Below are positions 52,287 through 60,951 of a DNA stretch of 64,000 bases, one piece after another. The position numbers and the translations under genes were made by a program. The notes beneath the pieces are model-generated. The model saw only the letters and a list, made by a program, of their open reading frames with translations, had not been told where the DNA came from and made no database searches. Each line of letters begins with the position of its first letter. Positions within the stretch are counted from its first letter, which is position 1. Source of the stretch: an uncultured Lactobacillus sp. (GTDB taxonomy: Bacteria > Bacillota > Bacilli > Lactobacillales > Lactobacillaceae); assembly GCA_937874185.1 (NCBI GenBank), contig CALNAK010000022.1, positions 1-64,000 on the forward strand, written 5' to 3'.

Positions 52287-52646
52287 ATGACTAAACTAAT
52301 TTTAAAACGTATTTACGATAAAGATTTGCCAGATGGCTATCGAGTATTAGTAGATAGACTTTGGCCACGTGGAATTTCTAAAGTGAGAGCTGCCTTGGAT
52401 TTATGGGCAAAAGAAATTGCTCCAACAGCAGAACTTCGAAAGTGGTTTGGTCATGACCCCGAAAAATATTCAGAGTTCAAAAGTAAATATTTGGATGAAA
52501 TAAACAATAATCCATATACGGCAGAATTTTTGCAGAATCTTAAAGATGCTCTTCAAAAACAGGATGTTCTTATTTTATATAGTGCTAAAGATGAAGAACA
52601 TAATGATGCAGTAGTCCTAATGGAATATCTAAATTCAAAAATTTAA
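52287..52646 (+). CDS. DUF488 family protein (YeaO-like)
   Basis: 119 residues from ATG 52287 (AAGGGG nine bases before). Family pattern LKRIYDKDLPDGYRVLVDRLWPRGISK, LDLWAKEIAPTAELRKWFGHDPEKYSEF and VLILYSAKDEEHNDAVVLMEYL. Cytosolic, function unknown; the conserved RLWPRG and HDP suggest a nucleotide or nucleic acid ligand. An AraC-type regulator starts 27 bases later, perhaps co-transcribed. Confidence 0.88.
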   Translation: MTKLILKRIYDKDLPDGYRVLVDRLWPRGISKVRAALDLWAKEIAPTAELRKWFGHDPEKYSEFKSKYLDEINNNPYTAEFLQNLKDALQKQDVLILYSAKDEEHNDAVVLMEYLNSKI

Positions 52647-52673
52647 ATATTGTAGATTGGTTGGCTAGTAATC

Positions 52674-53516
52674 ATGGAAGAATTTGATTTACAGTCTTTG
52701 CTATCTAGTAATGAGAAAATGTTGATACGCTTGTTGCAATCGTATGCTCAAACTAATGATATTGCGATTTTTATTTTAAATAATGAAGATCATTTGCAGG
52801 CGGGAATATTTGGTGAATTATTAAGAAGCAGTGCTTTAGCTAAGGCAAATAAGATGAGGGATTTGTCAAAGTTAAGTATCAATAAATTTAAATATAGTAT
52901 TGAATATGCCGATGCACCTTTGCGAATTGTTTCAATTAATCAAAGGGTCGGTAAAATTTGTGTTGCCAAAGATGTGAAAAATAATTCTAGTGCTGACAAT
53001 TTGGCAGTTATGCAAAATTTGGATAAACAAGCAATTTACTTGAAGTATTTAATAGAAAGTATTTCAAAATTAATCATCAAAGAACGTGGAATCGACACTT
53101 TTGTTATCAAATATTCTATGAATGTTAATGATTCAATTGATGCTCTTGAGGATAATGAAGGAACTGCTTTGCAACAAATTAAACGAACGTCTACATCTAA
53201 CAGTTCGATAATTTCAGCAATTGAGTTTATTGATAATAATTTAGATAAACGGTTGACCTTGGACCAAGTATCAGGGAAAGTCTACCTTTCTGATTATTAT
53301 TTTAGTAAACTTTTTAAAAGGGAAACCGGCTTGAGCTTTTCGGTTTATTTGAATGCTCGGAAAATTCAAAAGGCAATGATTCTATTAAAGGAATCAGATA
53401 AAAGTGTTAAAGTAATTTCGGATGAATTAGGTTTTACACGATTAAGTTACTTCAGCCAGACTTTTAAGAAGTATACAGGCTATGCTCCTACAAAATATCG
53501 GGTTGAAGGAAAATAG
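52674..53516 (+). CDS. AraC-family transcriptional regulator
   Basis: 280 residues. The C-terminal 100 residues hold the double helix-turn-helix (IEFIDNNLDKRLTLDQVSGKVYLSDYYFSKLFKRETG, then LLKESDKSVKVISDELGFTRLSYFSQTFKKYTGYAPTKYR). The first 170 residues form an uncharacterised sensing domain without recognised ligand motif. GTAATC-ATG start lacks a strong Shine-Dalgarno, so translation may be coupled to the DUF488 gene. Its TAG stop is the start of a family 1 hairpin element. Target unknown; the downstream permease is separated by a terminator. Confidence 0.9.
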   Translation: MEEFDLQSLLSSNEKMLIRLLQSYAQTNDIAIFILNNEDHLQAGIFGELLRSSALAKANKMRDLSKLSINKFKYSIEYADAPLRIVSINQRVGKICVAKDVKNNSSADNLAVMQNLDKQAIYLKYLIESISKLIIKERGIDTFVIKYSMNVNDSIDALEDNEGTALQQIKRTSTSNSSIISAIEFIDNNLDKRLTLDQVSGKVYLSDYYFSKLFKRETGLSFSVYLNARKIQKAMILLKESDKSVKVISDELGFTRLSYFSQTFKKYTGYAPTKYRVEGK

Positions 53517-53634
53517 AGAGCGAGCAGGCCGGGAATTTCCGAGGATTTGCAGGATTTTACGAATTATGTGCGAATTTTGCACATGATTTGGGAAATCAGG
53601 CAAACCGGAAGAAATTGGCCTGTGTAGCTCGTTT
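53515..53634 (+). repeat. Long-hairpin element family 1, one unit (locus E)
   Basis: Starts AGAGAGCG within the AraC-type stop codon. Outer stem GCAGGCC/GGCCTGT, inner TTATGTGC/GCACATGA, closing GTAGCTCGTTTC. Compared with locus A unit 1, the outer pair TAGACC/GGTCTA has become CAGGCC/GGCCTG. Confidence 0.85.
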
Positions 53635-53652
53635 CAAAATAATTAGACAAAA

Positions 53653-53692
53653 CGGCAATCTTCTTGAAATGAAAACGAAGATTGCTTTTTTT
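53653..53692 (+). terminator. Terminator after the AraC-type gene
   Basis: GGCAATCTTC and GAAGATTGC with TTTTTTT; it separates the regulator from the permease. Confidence 0.85.
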
Positions 53693-53765
53693 ATGAAAAA
53701 ATTTGTAGTAAACTTTAAACTTAGTGTAATAAATCGTTATTGCGCATTTTTAAGGAGAGATTTTT

Positions 53766-55172
53766 ATGAAAAATGTCTTTAAGAAGGAGTCAGTGAGTAC
53801 TTACTTAAAGGCTGACTCTCGATTGACAAAAAGTTTGGGTGCTAAGGATTTATTGGCCCTTGGTATTGGAGCAGTAATTGGAACTGGTATCTTCATTCTT
53901 CCGGGGCATGAAGCGGCGTTACATGCTGGCCCAGCTGTTGCGGTTGCGTTCTTGATTGCGGCTTTAGTATCAGGTGTTGTTGGTATGGCCTATGCGGAGT
54001 TTTCTTCAGCCATGCCGGTTGCCGGTTCAGCCTATTCCTTTGGAGCTGTTATCTATGGGGAGATTATTGGTTGGATTCTAGGTTGGGCTTTGATTTTGGA
54101 ATATTTCTTGACTGTTTCAGCTGAGGCGGTCGGATTTGCTTCCTACTTTAACAATAATATCCTAGGAGCTCTGGGTGTTCATTTACCTAAATTTTTAGCA
54201 ACAGGACCTTTAGAAGGTGGCGGAATCAATATTTCTGCGACATTAATTGTTCTGTTGATAGCGGTTATTATTTCTCACGGTGCAAGTCTTTCTAAGAAAG
54301 TGGAAAATGTTGCCGTGTTAGTTAAAGTAGTAATTATTATTCTTTTTATTGTCGTAGGTATCTTCTATATTAAAAAGAGTAATTATGTACCGTTTTATCC
54401 GAAGGAATTCCATACGAAACCATTTGGGTTGGGTGGAATTTCAACAGCTGCCGCCACAGTCTTCTTTGCCTTTGTTGGTTTTGATGCCTTGGCAGCCAAT
54501 TCGGCTGAAACGATTGATCCCAAGAAAGATATGGTAAAAGGTATCTTGGGTACCGTTGTAGTTGCAGTAATTCTTTATGTCGGCTTCTCATTAGTTCTAA
54601 CCGGAATCGTTAACTATAAAGATTTGAACGTTGATGATCCAGCAGCCTATGCGTTGAAATATATTCATCTGGATACTTGGAATAAATTGATTACCATTGG
54701 TGCGTTAGTCGGAATTTTCACATCCTTATTAACAATGTTCTTTGGTGGTTCCCGTTTAGTCTATGCTTTGGGACGTGACGGTTTACTACCAGAAAAAATG
54801 GGTGAAGTCGATGAGAAGTTTTCCGTACCTAAGAATGCAATTTTAGTGGCAACTGTTGTGCAAGCATTCTTCGCCGGATTAGTTCCACTAACTGAACTAA
54901 CGTCGCTGATTAATGCCGGAACGCTATTAGCCTTTATTTTCATCTCGTTTGGAATAATTCCCTTACGAAAACGAAAAGATATTCTCAATGATGGGTTCAA
55001 GATGCCATGGTATCCAGTTTTACCAATTTTTGCCGGATTAGCTAGTATGTATTTCTTATTCATGTTGCCAGCTATTTCGAAATTGAGTGTTGGAATTTGG
55101 ATAACAATTGGAATTGTGGTTTACCTAGTTTATGGATTGAAACATTCTAAATTACAGAATGAAACAAGATAA
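53766..55172 (+). CDS. APC-family amino acid permease (CAT type)
   Basis: 468 residues with about 12-13 helices. Start SLGAKDLLALGIGAVIGTGIFILPG (helix 1 with the GxG kink), PVAGSAYSFGAVIYGEIIGWILGWALILEY (helix 3) and FFAFVGFDALAANSAETIDPKKDMVKG mark the CAT/YfnA group that takes up amino acids, often cationic ones. AAGGAG before ATG. Single gene. Confidence 0.92.
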   Translation: MKNVFKKESVSTYLKADSRLTKSLGAKDLLALGIGAVIGTGIFILPGHEAALHAGPAVAVAFLIAALVSGVVGMAYAEFSSAMPVAGSAYSFGAVIYGEIIGWILGWALILEYFLTVSAEAVGFASYFNNNILGALGVHLPKFLATGPLEGGGINISATLIVLLIAVIISHGASLSKKVENVAVLVKVVIIILFIVVGIFYIKKSNYVPFYPKEFHTKPFGLGGISTAAATVFFAFVGFDALAANSAETIDPKKDMVKGILGTVVVAVILYVGFSLVLTGIVNYKDLNVDDPAAYALKYIHLDTWNKLITIGALVGIFTSLLTMFFGGSRLVYALGRDGLLPEKMGEVDEKFSVPKNAILVATVVQAFFAGLVPLTELTSLINAGTLLAFIFISFGIIPLRKRKDILNDGFKMPWYPVLPIFAGLASMYFLFMLPAISKLSVGIWITIGIVVYLVYGLKHSKLQNETR

Positions 55173-55222
55173 AAAGGGCTCCATAACTGTTAGATGATAA
55201 CGGTTATGGAGCTCTCTTTTTA
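55172..55222. terminator. Bidirectional terminator
   Basis: AAAAAGGGCTCCATAAC-TGTT and AACGGTTATGGAGCTCTCTTTTT between convergent genes. Confidence 0.8.
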
Positions 55223-55226
55223 TTTT

Positions 55227-56003
55227 TTACTTTTTATTCTTGCTTTTAGGTGCACGATTATTGTTGATTTGGTGAATTATTAAAGTAACGATAATTGATA
55301 CGGCTAAGACACCGACGAAAACCATATTTGGAATTTCAATATCAATCGCTGGAATTGATAGGAACAACTTTATTGCGATAAACAGAATCAAGAAGTAAGC
55401 CATTCCGTTTAACTCTGGGATTTTACTCATGAGTCCCATAATCATTTCGGCAATACCTCTCATGGCAAGAATACCGATCATACCACCGATTAGAACGATA
55501 ACGGGGTTGCTTGAAACAGCTAATGAAGCCAAAACTGAATCAATTGAGAAGACGATATCCATCAATTCAATTGAAATAACAACTTGCCAGAAATTAGAAA
55601 TGTGAAGGTATCTTTCAAAGGCATTTCCAGTTTTCTTTCTTTCTGTTGGAACTTCAACTTTTTTATTACGATCAATGAAGAAGTATTTTACAAAAAGATA
55701 GAAGAGGTACAAAGCACCAAAGACCTTAATCCACCAGAAGTCGATTAGGTAAACTCCAACACCAATAACTAAGAATCTGAAAATATAAGCTCCAAAAAGT
55801 CCGTAGAATAATGACTTCTCTTGTTCAACTTTGTTAGGAAGTGACTGTGTTTGAGCGGCAAGTACAACCGCATTATCAACAGACAAAATACATTCTAAAA
55901 CAACTAAAGATAGGATAATTAACCAATCTTGCCCCGATTCAATAACTGTTGCCCAGTTATGAAGATCAAAGAAAGGACCATACATATTTACAAGTGCATT
56001 CAA
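55227..56003 (-). CDS. TerC-family membrane protein
   Basis: 258 residues, seven predicted helices. LVVLECILSVDNAVVLAAQTQSLP and ISIELMDIVFSIDSVLASLAVSSNPVIV carry the two conserved acidic SVDN / SIDS motifs of the TerC fold, which binds metal. Relatives export manganese for metalation of secreted proteins in Firmicutes. C-terminal tail is basic (NNNRAPKSKNKK). No yybP-ykoY manganese riboswitch is present in its leader. Single gene. Confidence 0.92.
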   Translation of the reverse strand: MNALVNMYGPFFDLHNWATVIESGQDWLIILSLVVLECILSVDNAVVLAAQTQSLPNKVEQEKSLFYGLFGAYIFRFLVIGVGVYLIDFWWIKVFGALYLFYLFVKYFFIDRNKKVEVPTERKKTGNAFERYLHISNFWQVVISIELMDIVFSIDSVLASLAVSSNPVIVLIGGMIGILAMRGIAEMIMGLMSKIPELNGMAYFLILFIAIKLFLSIPAIDIEIPNMVFVGVLAVSIIVTLIIHQINNNRAPKSKNKK

Positions 56004-56133
56004 TCAGTTTCCCTTGCTTTCCATTTGATTTATTGGATAAAGCATACCAGATAGAGACATCAATTTACAATTAAGATATGAAAATGAAACAAATTTGTAA
56101 GTTTTTATGAGGGAGGTATATTGCCACCTTCCA

Positions 56134-56232
56134 CAAAAATCAAAATTTGGTTGGAACGTGGTGGGCACGACTTTGAGCTAAGTGGGTTCCCCACTAAGAA
56201 CAACTTCCCCACTGAGCCAATTTTGATTTTTG
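56134..56232. repeat. Long-hairpin element family 2, copy 3
   Basis: CAAAAATCAAAATTTGGTT pairs with GAGCCAATTTTGATTTTTG around TGGAACGTGGTGGGCAC on the left and CCCCACTGAG on the right; the inner pair GTGGGG/CCCCAC replaces TAGCG/CGCTA, a compensated change. Lies in a 410-base gap between two minus-strand genes. Confidence 0.75.
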
Positions 56233-56367
56233 TTCCAGGCTAATCTTGTTTTTTCTATGTGTTATTGGATAAATTAACAGTAGATTTACTGAGTAGTAAT
56301 AAATGTATTTATTTTAATAATCTTTGAGATGAATATTTTTTTGAAAGTTAAATAGTGGATGATAAAC

Positions 56368-56406
56368 AAAAAAAGCAAAATTCCGATGAATGGAGTTTTG
56401 CTTTAT
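56368..56406 (-). terminator. Terminator of the alpha/beta hydrolase gene
   Basis: On minus AAGCAAAACTCC and GGAATTTTGCTTTTTTTG. Confidence 0.8.
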
Positions 56407-56413
56407 GTGATGC

Positions 56414-57271
56414 TTAATTATTAATCGGATTTTCTTGAATATGATCAGTTATCAATTTAGTTGTTTCATCAGCGTTAAATTCCATTAACCAATGGCCAGC
56501 GGCTAATTTCTTCAATTGGTAATCAGCTTTGACAAATTGGGTGTTCTTTTCAATTCCGGCGGGAGCGATTGCTAAATCATCTGTTCCCCAGACTAACATT
56601 GTTGGTACGTTTACTGGTGTATATTCTATTTGTGGTGTTTGGAAAAGTGCACGATACCAGTTAACGACTGCGGTGATAGCACCTGTTTTGGAAAAGATGT
56701 CCAAATAAGTTTTAACAGTATCTGAGTCAAATCCGGCCCATAAGTTCTTTAAGACAGCATAATCATCTTTTTGTAACATTGCTTCAGCAGCACCAGGTTG
56801 TTGAAAGACGTTAACGTAAGAACCCTTTTGCTGTTGTGCGGGATCATTCTTTAAAGCCCATTCATATGCAGGTAAATCGGGTACGGAGATGGCATTCCAT
56901 GATGAAAGTAAATCAGGGTAAAGCGTCGCTACAGTCCAACCTACTAGTGAACCCATATCATGGCCAACTAAATGAAACTGTTTGTAGAAGCCAACCTTAT
57001 TTGCTAAAGTTACGACGTCATTTGCTAAGGAAGTCATGGAATAAGCTGGTATTTCTTGAGGACGAGCACCTTGTGAATAGCCTCTTTGATCAAAAGCTAC
57101 ACAACGAAAGCCAAGGTCTGACATTTTCTCCATTGCCGGTTCCCACATTAGTGAGCTTTCGGGAAATCCATGTAGGAAAATCACTAATTCACCGTCATTA
57201 TCTAATCCAGCGGTGCGGACATTGAAATCTAGGTCGTTGAAATTCATAATTGTTTTTTGTATCTTTGACAT
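56414..57271 (-). CDS. Alpha/beta hydrolase, epoxide hydrolase-like
   Basis: 285 residues. HGFPESSLMWEP (oxyanion hole), FDQRGYSQGARP, nucleophile Asp in VGHDMGSLVG near 105, cap helices, VWGTDDLAI (second acid) and His in AGHWLMEF. The Asp nucleophile rather than Ser is typical of epoxide hydrolases and haloalkane dehalogenases. Natural substrate unknown. GAAGGA before ATG. Divergent from a TetR-type regulator, which probably represses it. Confidence 0.9.
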   Translation of the reverse strand: MSKIQKTIMNFNDLDFNVRTAGLDNDGELVIFLHGFPESSLMWEPAMEKMSDLGFRCVAFDQRGYSQGARPQEIPAYSMTSLANDVVTLANKVGFYKQFHLVGHDMGSLVGWTVATLYPDLLSSWNAISVPDLPAYEWALKNDPAQQQKGSYVNVFQQPGAAEAMLQKDDYAVLKNLWAGFDSDTVKTYLDIFSKTGAITAVVNWYRALFQTPQIEYTPVNVPTMLVWGTDDLAIAPAGIEKNTQFVKADYQLKKLAAGHWLMEFNADETTKLITDHIQENPINN

Positions 57272-57362
57272 TATAGATCCTTCTAAGTTATAAATTTTAG
57301 GTACAATTAAAGGATAGCAATCTTTTATGAAAATTTGTGGGACAATCGGAGGGTCAATGTCT

Positions 57363-57830
57363 ATGAATAGTCGACAGGAAGAGCAACAGATAATTTTTGA
57401 GTCTCTAAAAATAGCATTATTTAAACTAATGAAAAAGGAACCTTTTAACTCGATAACAATTAGTGAGTTAGTAAAAACAGCTGGAATTGCCCGGTCAACT
57501 TTTTATCGTCATTATGATGATAAAATCAGCTTCGTACGTGCATTAATTCAAAGTGAAATGGATCAATTTGATTCCGTCTATCAACCCCAGACAATTGAGG
57601 AACGCTTTGAAGATAAGTATATCAATGAAGTTTGGCATGCCTTACTTGGCAATAAAGCCCAGATAGAAGGACTGATGAAAGCAGGTTTGTCTCACATATA
57701 TTTGGAAGAATTCAATCATCATTTGTTGAAACTTTTTCCCTATTCAATGACGATTGAAGAGAAAATTCATTTATATGGTTTGGCGGGAGCACAGTACAAT
57801 ATTATTTTTAACCTATATGATCACATATGA
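57363..57830 (+). CDS. TetR-family transcriptional regulator
   Basis: 155 residues from ATG 57363 (GGAGGG ten bases before); two earlier in-frame starts sit too near or beyond the Shine-Dalgarno. N-terminal helix-turn-helix ALFKLMKKEPFNSITISELVKTAGIARSTFYRHYDDKISF at about 13-52; the rest is the ligand-binding bundle, which at about 100 residues is short. Its end overlaps the end of pdxR by ten bases on the other strand. Likely regulator of the divergent hydrolase. Confidence 0.88.
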   Translation: MNSRQEEQQIIFESLKIALFKLMKKEPFNSITISELVKTAGIARSTFYRHYDDKISFVRALIQSEMDQFDSVYQPQTIEERFEDKYINEVWHALLGNKAQIEGLMKAGLSHIYLEEFNHHLLKLFPYSMTIEEKIHLYGLAGAQYNIIFNLYDHI

Positions 57831-59185
57831 AAATTCTGAAAAATCGGATTGAGATTTGGGTCGTATTCGGAAATTGTTTGAGCAATCAATTTTACGCCGG
57901 GTTCAATTTGATTAAAGTTTATCTGTGAAATACTTAATCGGATGATTGAACGGCTTTTTTGATAGGGTAGAAACATTCGGCTGACATCGTCGACTAGAAT
58001 ATCCTTTTGTTCCAAACGATGGGTTAGGATTGTTGAATTGATTCCCTTAGGAAACAGTAAAGATGTATAGAATCCTGATTGTGGATTATTTAAATGAACG
58101 TTATCTGGTAAGTACTTTTTCCCACAACGGACTAATTCAGCCATTTTTTCGGCATAGATTTTCTTAATTTGTTTGAGATGAATTTTGAACATACCGTTTT
58201 CCATGAAAGTGGTCAGGATTTCTTGTGAAATCGTTGATGTAAAGGAATCTAGGTAGGATTTATACTCTAGGAAAGACGGCTTTAATTCATCAGGGACGAT
58301 AACTGCCGCAATTCGCAAACTAGGTAAGAAAACTTTTGAGAAACTCTTCAAATAAATAACCCGTTTTGATGGATCCGCTGAGAATAGTGGGTCCCTTTTT
58401 TTGTCCAAATCTAAATCACCTAAGAAGTCATCCTCGATAAGGTAAACGTCATATTTGTTGGCTAATTCAATGATTTTATCACGTTCTTTTTTGGTATAAG
58501 TGTGACCCAAAGGATTTTGAAAGCGAGGCATGATATAGAAAAACTTGATGGCATTATTTTTGAAAATATACTCTAACTTATCTAAATCAATGGAATCATT
58601 ACTTATATCAATACCAATGATTTGATGATTCGTTAGTTTGGCAGCTTGGATAATTCCAGAATAGGTTGGCTGTTCGACTAGAATGTTTTCACGACCATTA
58701 TTGAAGGGCATGTTGATTAGAATATTGATAGCTTGTTGAGCACCGGAAGTAATGACGATTTGATCTGCGGAACAGAAGACCTGGTTGTCTTTGAAGTATT
58801 CCTGAATTTGTTGGCGCAGTTCCAGAGTACCTTGAGGGTCGCCATAAGATAAAATCTCTTTACGATGATTGGCAATAATTTGATTGGAACAATGAGCCAG
58901 ATTATCGAAACTAAAGAAGGATAGATCTGGTCCAGCAGTTAAAAAATCAATTGGCTCGGGCTTGGTTATTTCAGCTGTCTGATTAGCGGTGACGAAGAAT
59001 CCTTTTTGCGGTACAGAATAAATTACGTGTTCTTTTTCCAATTCGTCTAGGGATTTTACAACAGTACTTTTACTATAGGAAAATTTATCAGCCAATTTTC
59101 GAATAGATGGTATCTTATCACCTGATTTTAATGACTGTGTAGCGATTTCCTTTAATAAATATTGTTTTAAATTTTGATATTTCAT
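57821..59185 (-). CDS. pdxR: MocR-type regulator PdxR
   Basis: GntR-family helix-turn-helix fused to an aminotransferase-like PLP-binding domain; it activates pdxST when PLP is low. 454 residues from ATG 59185, with GGGAGA seven bases before; the frame runs 72 bases further but without a site. N-terminal part: SGDKIPSIRKLADKFSYSKSTVVKSLDELE; C-terminal part contains GAQQAINIL, YLIEDDFLGD and the Schiff-base Lys in YLKSFSKVFLPSLRI. It stands divergent to pdxS with 122 bases between. Confidence 0.92.
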   Translation of the reverse strand: MKYQNLKQYLLKEIATQSLKSGDKIPSIRKLADKFSYSKSTVVKSLDELEKEHVIYSVPQKGFFVTANQTAEITKPEPIDFLTAGPDLSFFSFDNLAHCSNQIIANHRKEILSYGDPQGTLELRQQIQEYFKDNQVFCSADQIVITSGAQQAINILINMPFNNGRENILVEQPTYSGIIQAAKLTNHQIIGIDISNDSIDLDKLEYIFKNNAIKFFYIMPRFQNPLGHTYTKKERDKIIELANKYDVYLIEDDFLGDLDLDKKRDPLFSADPSKRVIYLKSFSKVFLPSLRIAAVIVPDELKPSFLEYKSYLDSFTSTISQEILTTFMENGMFKIHLKQIKKIYAEKMAELVRCGKKYLPDNVHLNNPQSGFYTSLLFPKGINSTILTHRLEQKDILVDDVSRMFLPYQKSRSIIRLSISQINFNQIEPGVKLIAQTISEYDPNLNPIFQNFHM

Positions 59186-59203
59186 TTTGAAATCTCCCTT
59201 GGA

Positions 59204-59256
59204 TTGTACTGGTACAGTTCCCATTTTACTATCTTTACAAGCCAACCCAGTATACA
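59204..59256. promoter_or_regulatory. Possible PdxR operator region
   Basis: TTGTACTGGTACAGT (59204-59218) and CCAGTATACA (59247-59256) share CCAGTAYA in opposite orientation between the divergent pdxR and pdxS starts. MocR regulators bind paired sites in such spacers; inference. Confidence 0.4.
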
Positions 59257-59307
59257 TAAGATTGAAATTGCCTACAAAGGTAATAAATATAATAAAGGGA
59301 GTTTCTT

Positions 59308-60195
59308 ATGAAATTAACAGGAACAGAAGTTGTTAAACGTGGTATGGCAGAAATGCAAAAAGGTGGCGTTATTATGGACGTTGCCAATGTTGAACAAGCA
59401 AAAGTTGCGGAAGCTTCCGGTGCCGTTGCTGTAATGGCTTTGGAACGTGTACCTTCAGATATAAGAGCTGATGGTGGTGTGGCACGAATGTCAGATCCAG
59501 CTATGATTGAAGCTATTATGAAAGCTGTGACAATTCCAGTTATGGCAAAGTGTCGTATCGGTCATTTTGCGGAAGCTAGAATTCTCGAAAGTATCGGTGT
59601 TGATTATATTGATGAGAGTGAAGTTTTGACTCCAGCAGACGATAATTATCATATCGACAAAACTGACTATAAAGTCCCATTTGTCTGTGGTTGCCGTGAT
59701 CTTGGCGAGGCCTTACGTCGAATCGGTGAAGGTGCCTCAATGTTAAGAACTAAAGGTGAACCCGGAACTGGCGATATTATTGAAGCCGTTCGTCATATGC
59801 AAAAAGTTAACCAACAAATTCGCCAAGTTTCAATTGAAAAACCAGAAAATTTAATGGCAATTGCCAGAGATATTCGAGCACCATATGAATTAGTTAAGGA
59901 AGTTCATGAAAATAAGAAGTTACCAGTTGTTAATTTTGCGGCCGGTGGTGTTTCTACTCCAGCAGATGCTGCTTTGATGATGAATCTTGGTGCTGATGGT
60001 ATTTTTGTTGGTTCTGGTATTTTTAAATCTGAGAATCCAGCTAAATTTGCTAAAGCCATCGTTACGGCAACAGCACATCCAACTGATTATAGTTTGATAG
60101 CCAAAGTTTCAGAGAACTTAGGTAATCCAATGAAAGGAATCGACGTAGCCACGTTAGCCAGTGCTGACAGAATGGCTCCTCGTGGTATGGAATAG
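59308..60195 (+). CDS. pdxS: PLP synthase lyase subunit PdxS
   Basis: Makes pyridoxal 5'-phosphate from ribose 5-phosphate, glyceraldehyde 3-phosphate and ammonia passed from PdxT. 295 residues, TIM barrel. Family motifs: MAEMQKGGVIMDVANVEQAK, ERVPSDIRADGGVARMSDP, the Schiff-base Lys in PVMAKCRIGHFAEA near 81, DESEVLTPAD, and RTKGEPGTG with the second lysine near 149. Ends RMAPRGME. Its TAG stop abuts the ATG of pdxT with no gap. Confidence 0.97.
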   Translation: MKLTGTEVVKRGMAEMQKGGVIMDVANVEQAKVAEASGAVAVMALERVPSDIRADGGVARMSDPAMIEAIMKAVTIPVMAKCRIGHFAEARILESIGVDYIDESEVLTPADDNYHIDKTDYKVPFVCGCRDLGEALRRIGEGASMLRTKGEPGTGDIIEAVRHMQKVNQQIRQVSIEKPENLMAIARDIRAPYELVKEVHENKKLPVVNFAAGGVSTPADAALMMNLGADGIFVGSGIFKSENPAKFAKAIVTATAHPTDYSLIAKVSENLGNPMKGIDVATLASADRMAPRGME

Positions 60196-60747
60196 ATGGT
60201 AATTGGGGTTTTAGCGTTACAAGGTGCCGTTTCGGAACACCAAAGAATGTTGCAACAATGTGGTGTTGATAGTATTTTGGTAAAACATCAGTCCGATTTG
60301 ACCGGTATAGATGGCTTAATTATTCCTGGTGGTGAAAGTACCGCTATTAGGAAGTTGCTAGTTCGTGAAGATATGTTGGAAAATTTGAAAGAATTAGTCA
60401 ACGATGGTTTGCCAATTTTGGGAACTTGCGCTGGTTTAATTTTATTGGTGCAATCAGAAAGTTTGGCTGGACTTGATGCCAAGGTTGTTCGGAACGGATT
60501 TGGACGTCAAAAAAATAGTTTTGAGGAACCTTTGGAACTTAAAGGTATTGATCATGATTTTAATGGTATCTTTATTCGAGCTCCATATATTAGTGAGGTT
60601 GGTCCAGAAGTTGAAGTTTTGGCTAAGACTGATGATGGTAGAATTGTTGCGGTTAGAGAAAAGAATGTTTTAGCGACTGCTTTTCATCCGGAATTGACTG
60701 ATGATTCGAGCGTTCATGAATTATTTGTTAAAAGTATTGTTGGATAG
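60196..60747 (+). CDS. pdxT: PLP synthase glutaminase subunit PdxT
   Basis: Class I glutaminase releasing ammonia for PdxS in the 12+12 complex. 183 residues. Motifs VLALQGAVSEH, IPGGESTAIRKL, nucleophile Cys in LGTCAGLILL near 77 and the His/Glu pair in AFHPELTDD near 164. The start directly follows the pdxS stop, so the two are translated in step. A strong terminator follows. Confidence 0.96.
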   Translation: MVIGVLALQGAVSEHQRMLQQCGVDSILVKHQSDLTGIDGLIIPGGESTAIRKLLVREDMLENLKELVNDGLPILGTCAGLILLVQSESLAGLDAKVVRNGFGRQKNSFEEPLELKGIDHDFNGIFIRAPYISEVGPEVEVLAKTDDGRIVAVREKNVLATAFHPELTDDSSVHELFVKSIVG

Positions 60748-60792
60748 AAAAAATCCCAACCAATTCTGTTTTGAATTGGTTGGGATTTTTTT
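60748..60792 (+). terminator. pdxST terminator
   Basis: AAAAAATCCCAACCAATTC and GAATTGGTTGGGATTTTTTT, seven-base loop. Confidence 0.92.
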
Positions 60793-60827
60793 GTTTTCGT
60801 TTAGTGCGCTGTTGTATTTTTATAGTG

Positions 60828-60951
60828 GAAACGAGCTGCGAGCAACAGATTCCTGTGCTTTGCTACACCCTGAAAATCACATGCAAGAAACGCATGTAAT
60901 TCCCAGGCTTAGGCAAATGCTCGGAATCTAACCGTTGCTCTCCGCTCTCTA
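60828..60951 (-). repeat. Long-hairpin element family 1, one unit (locus F)
   Basis: On minus it begins TAGAGAGCGG, where TAG is the mntH stop. Outer stem AGCAACGG-type with AGATTC pairing to GAATCT and GTTGCT, inner ACATGCG/CGCATGT read on plus. Orientation matches mntH. Confidence 0.85.

Noticed and set aside
54370..55063. Minus-strand frames across the APC permease
   Set aside because: Mirror frames of a well-supported membrane protein gene.
56004..56110. yybP-ykoY manganese riboswitch before the TerC gene
   Set aside because: No matching conserved loops in the leader.
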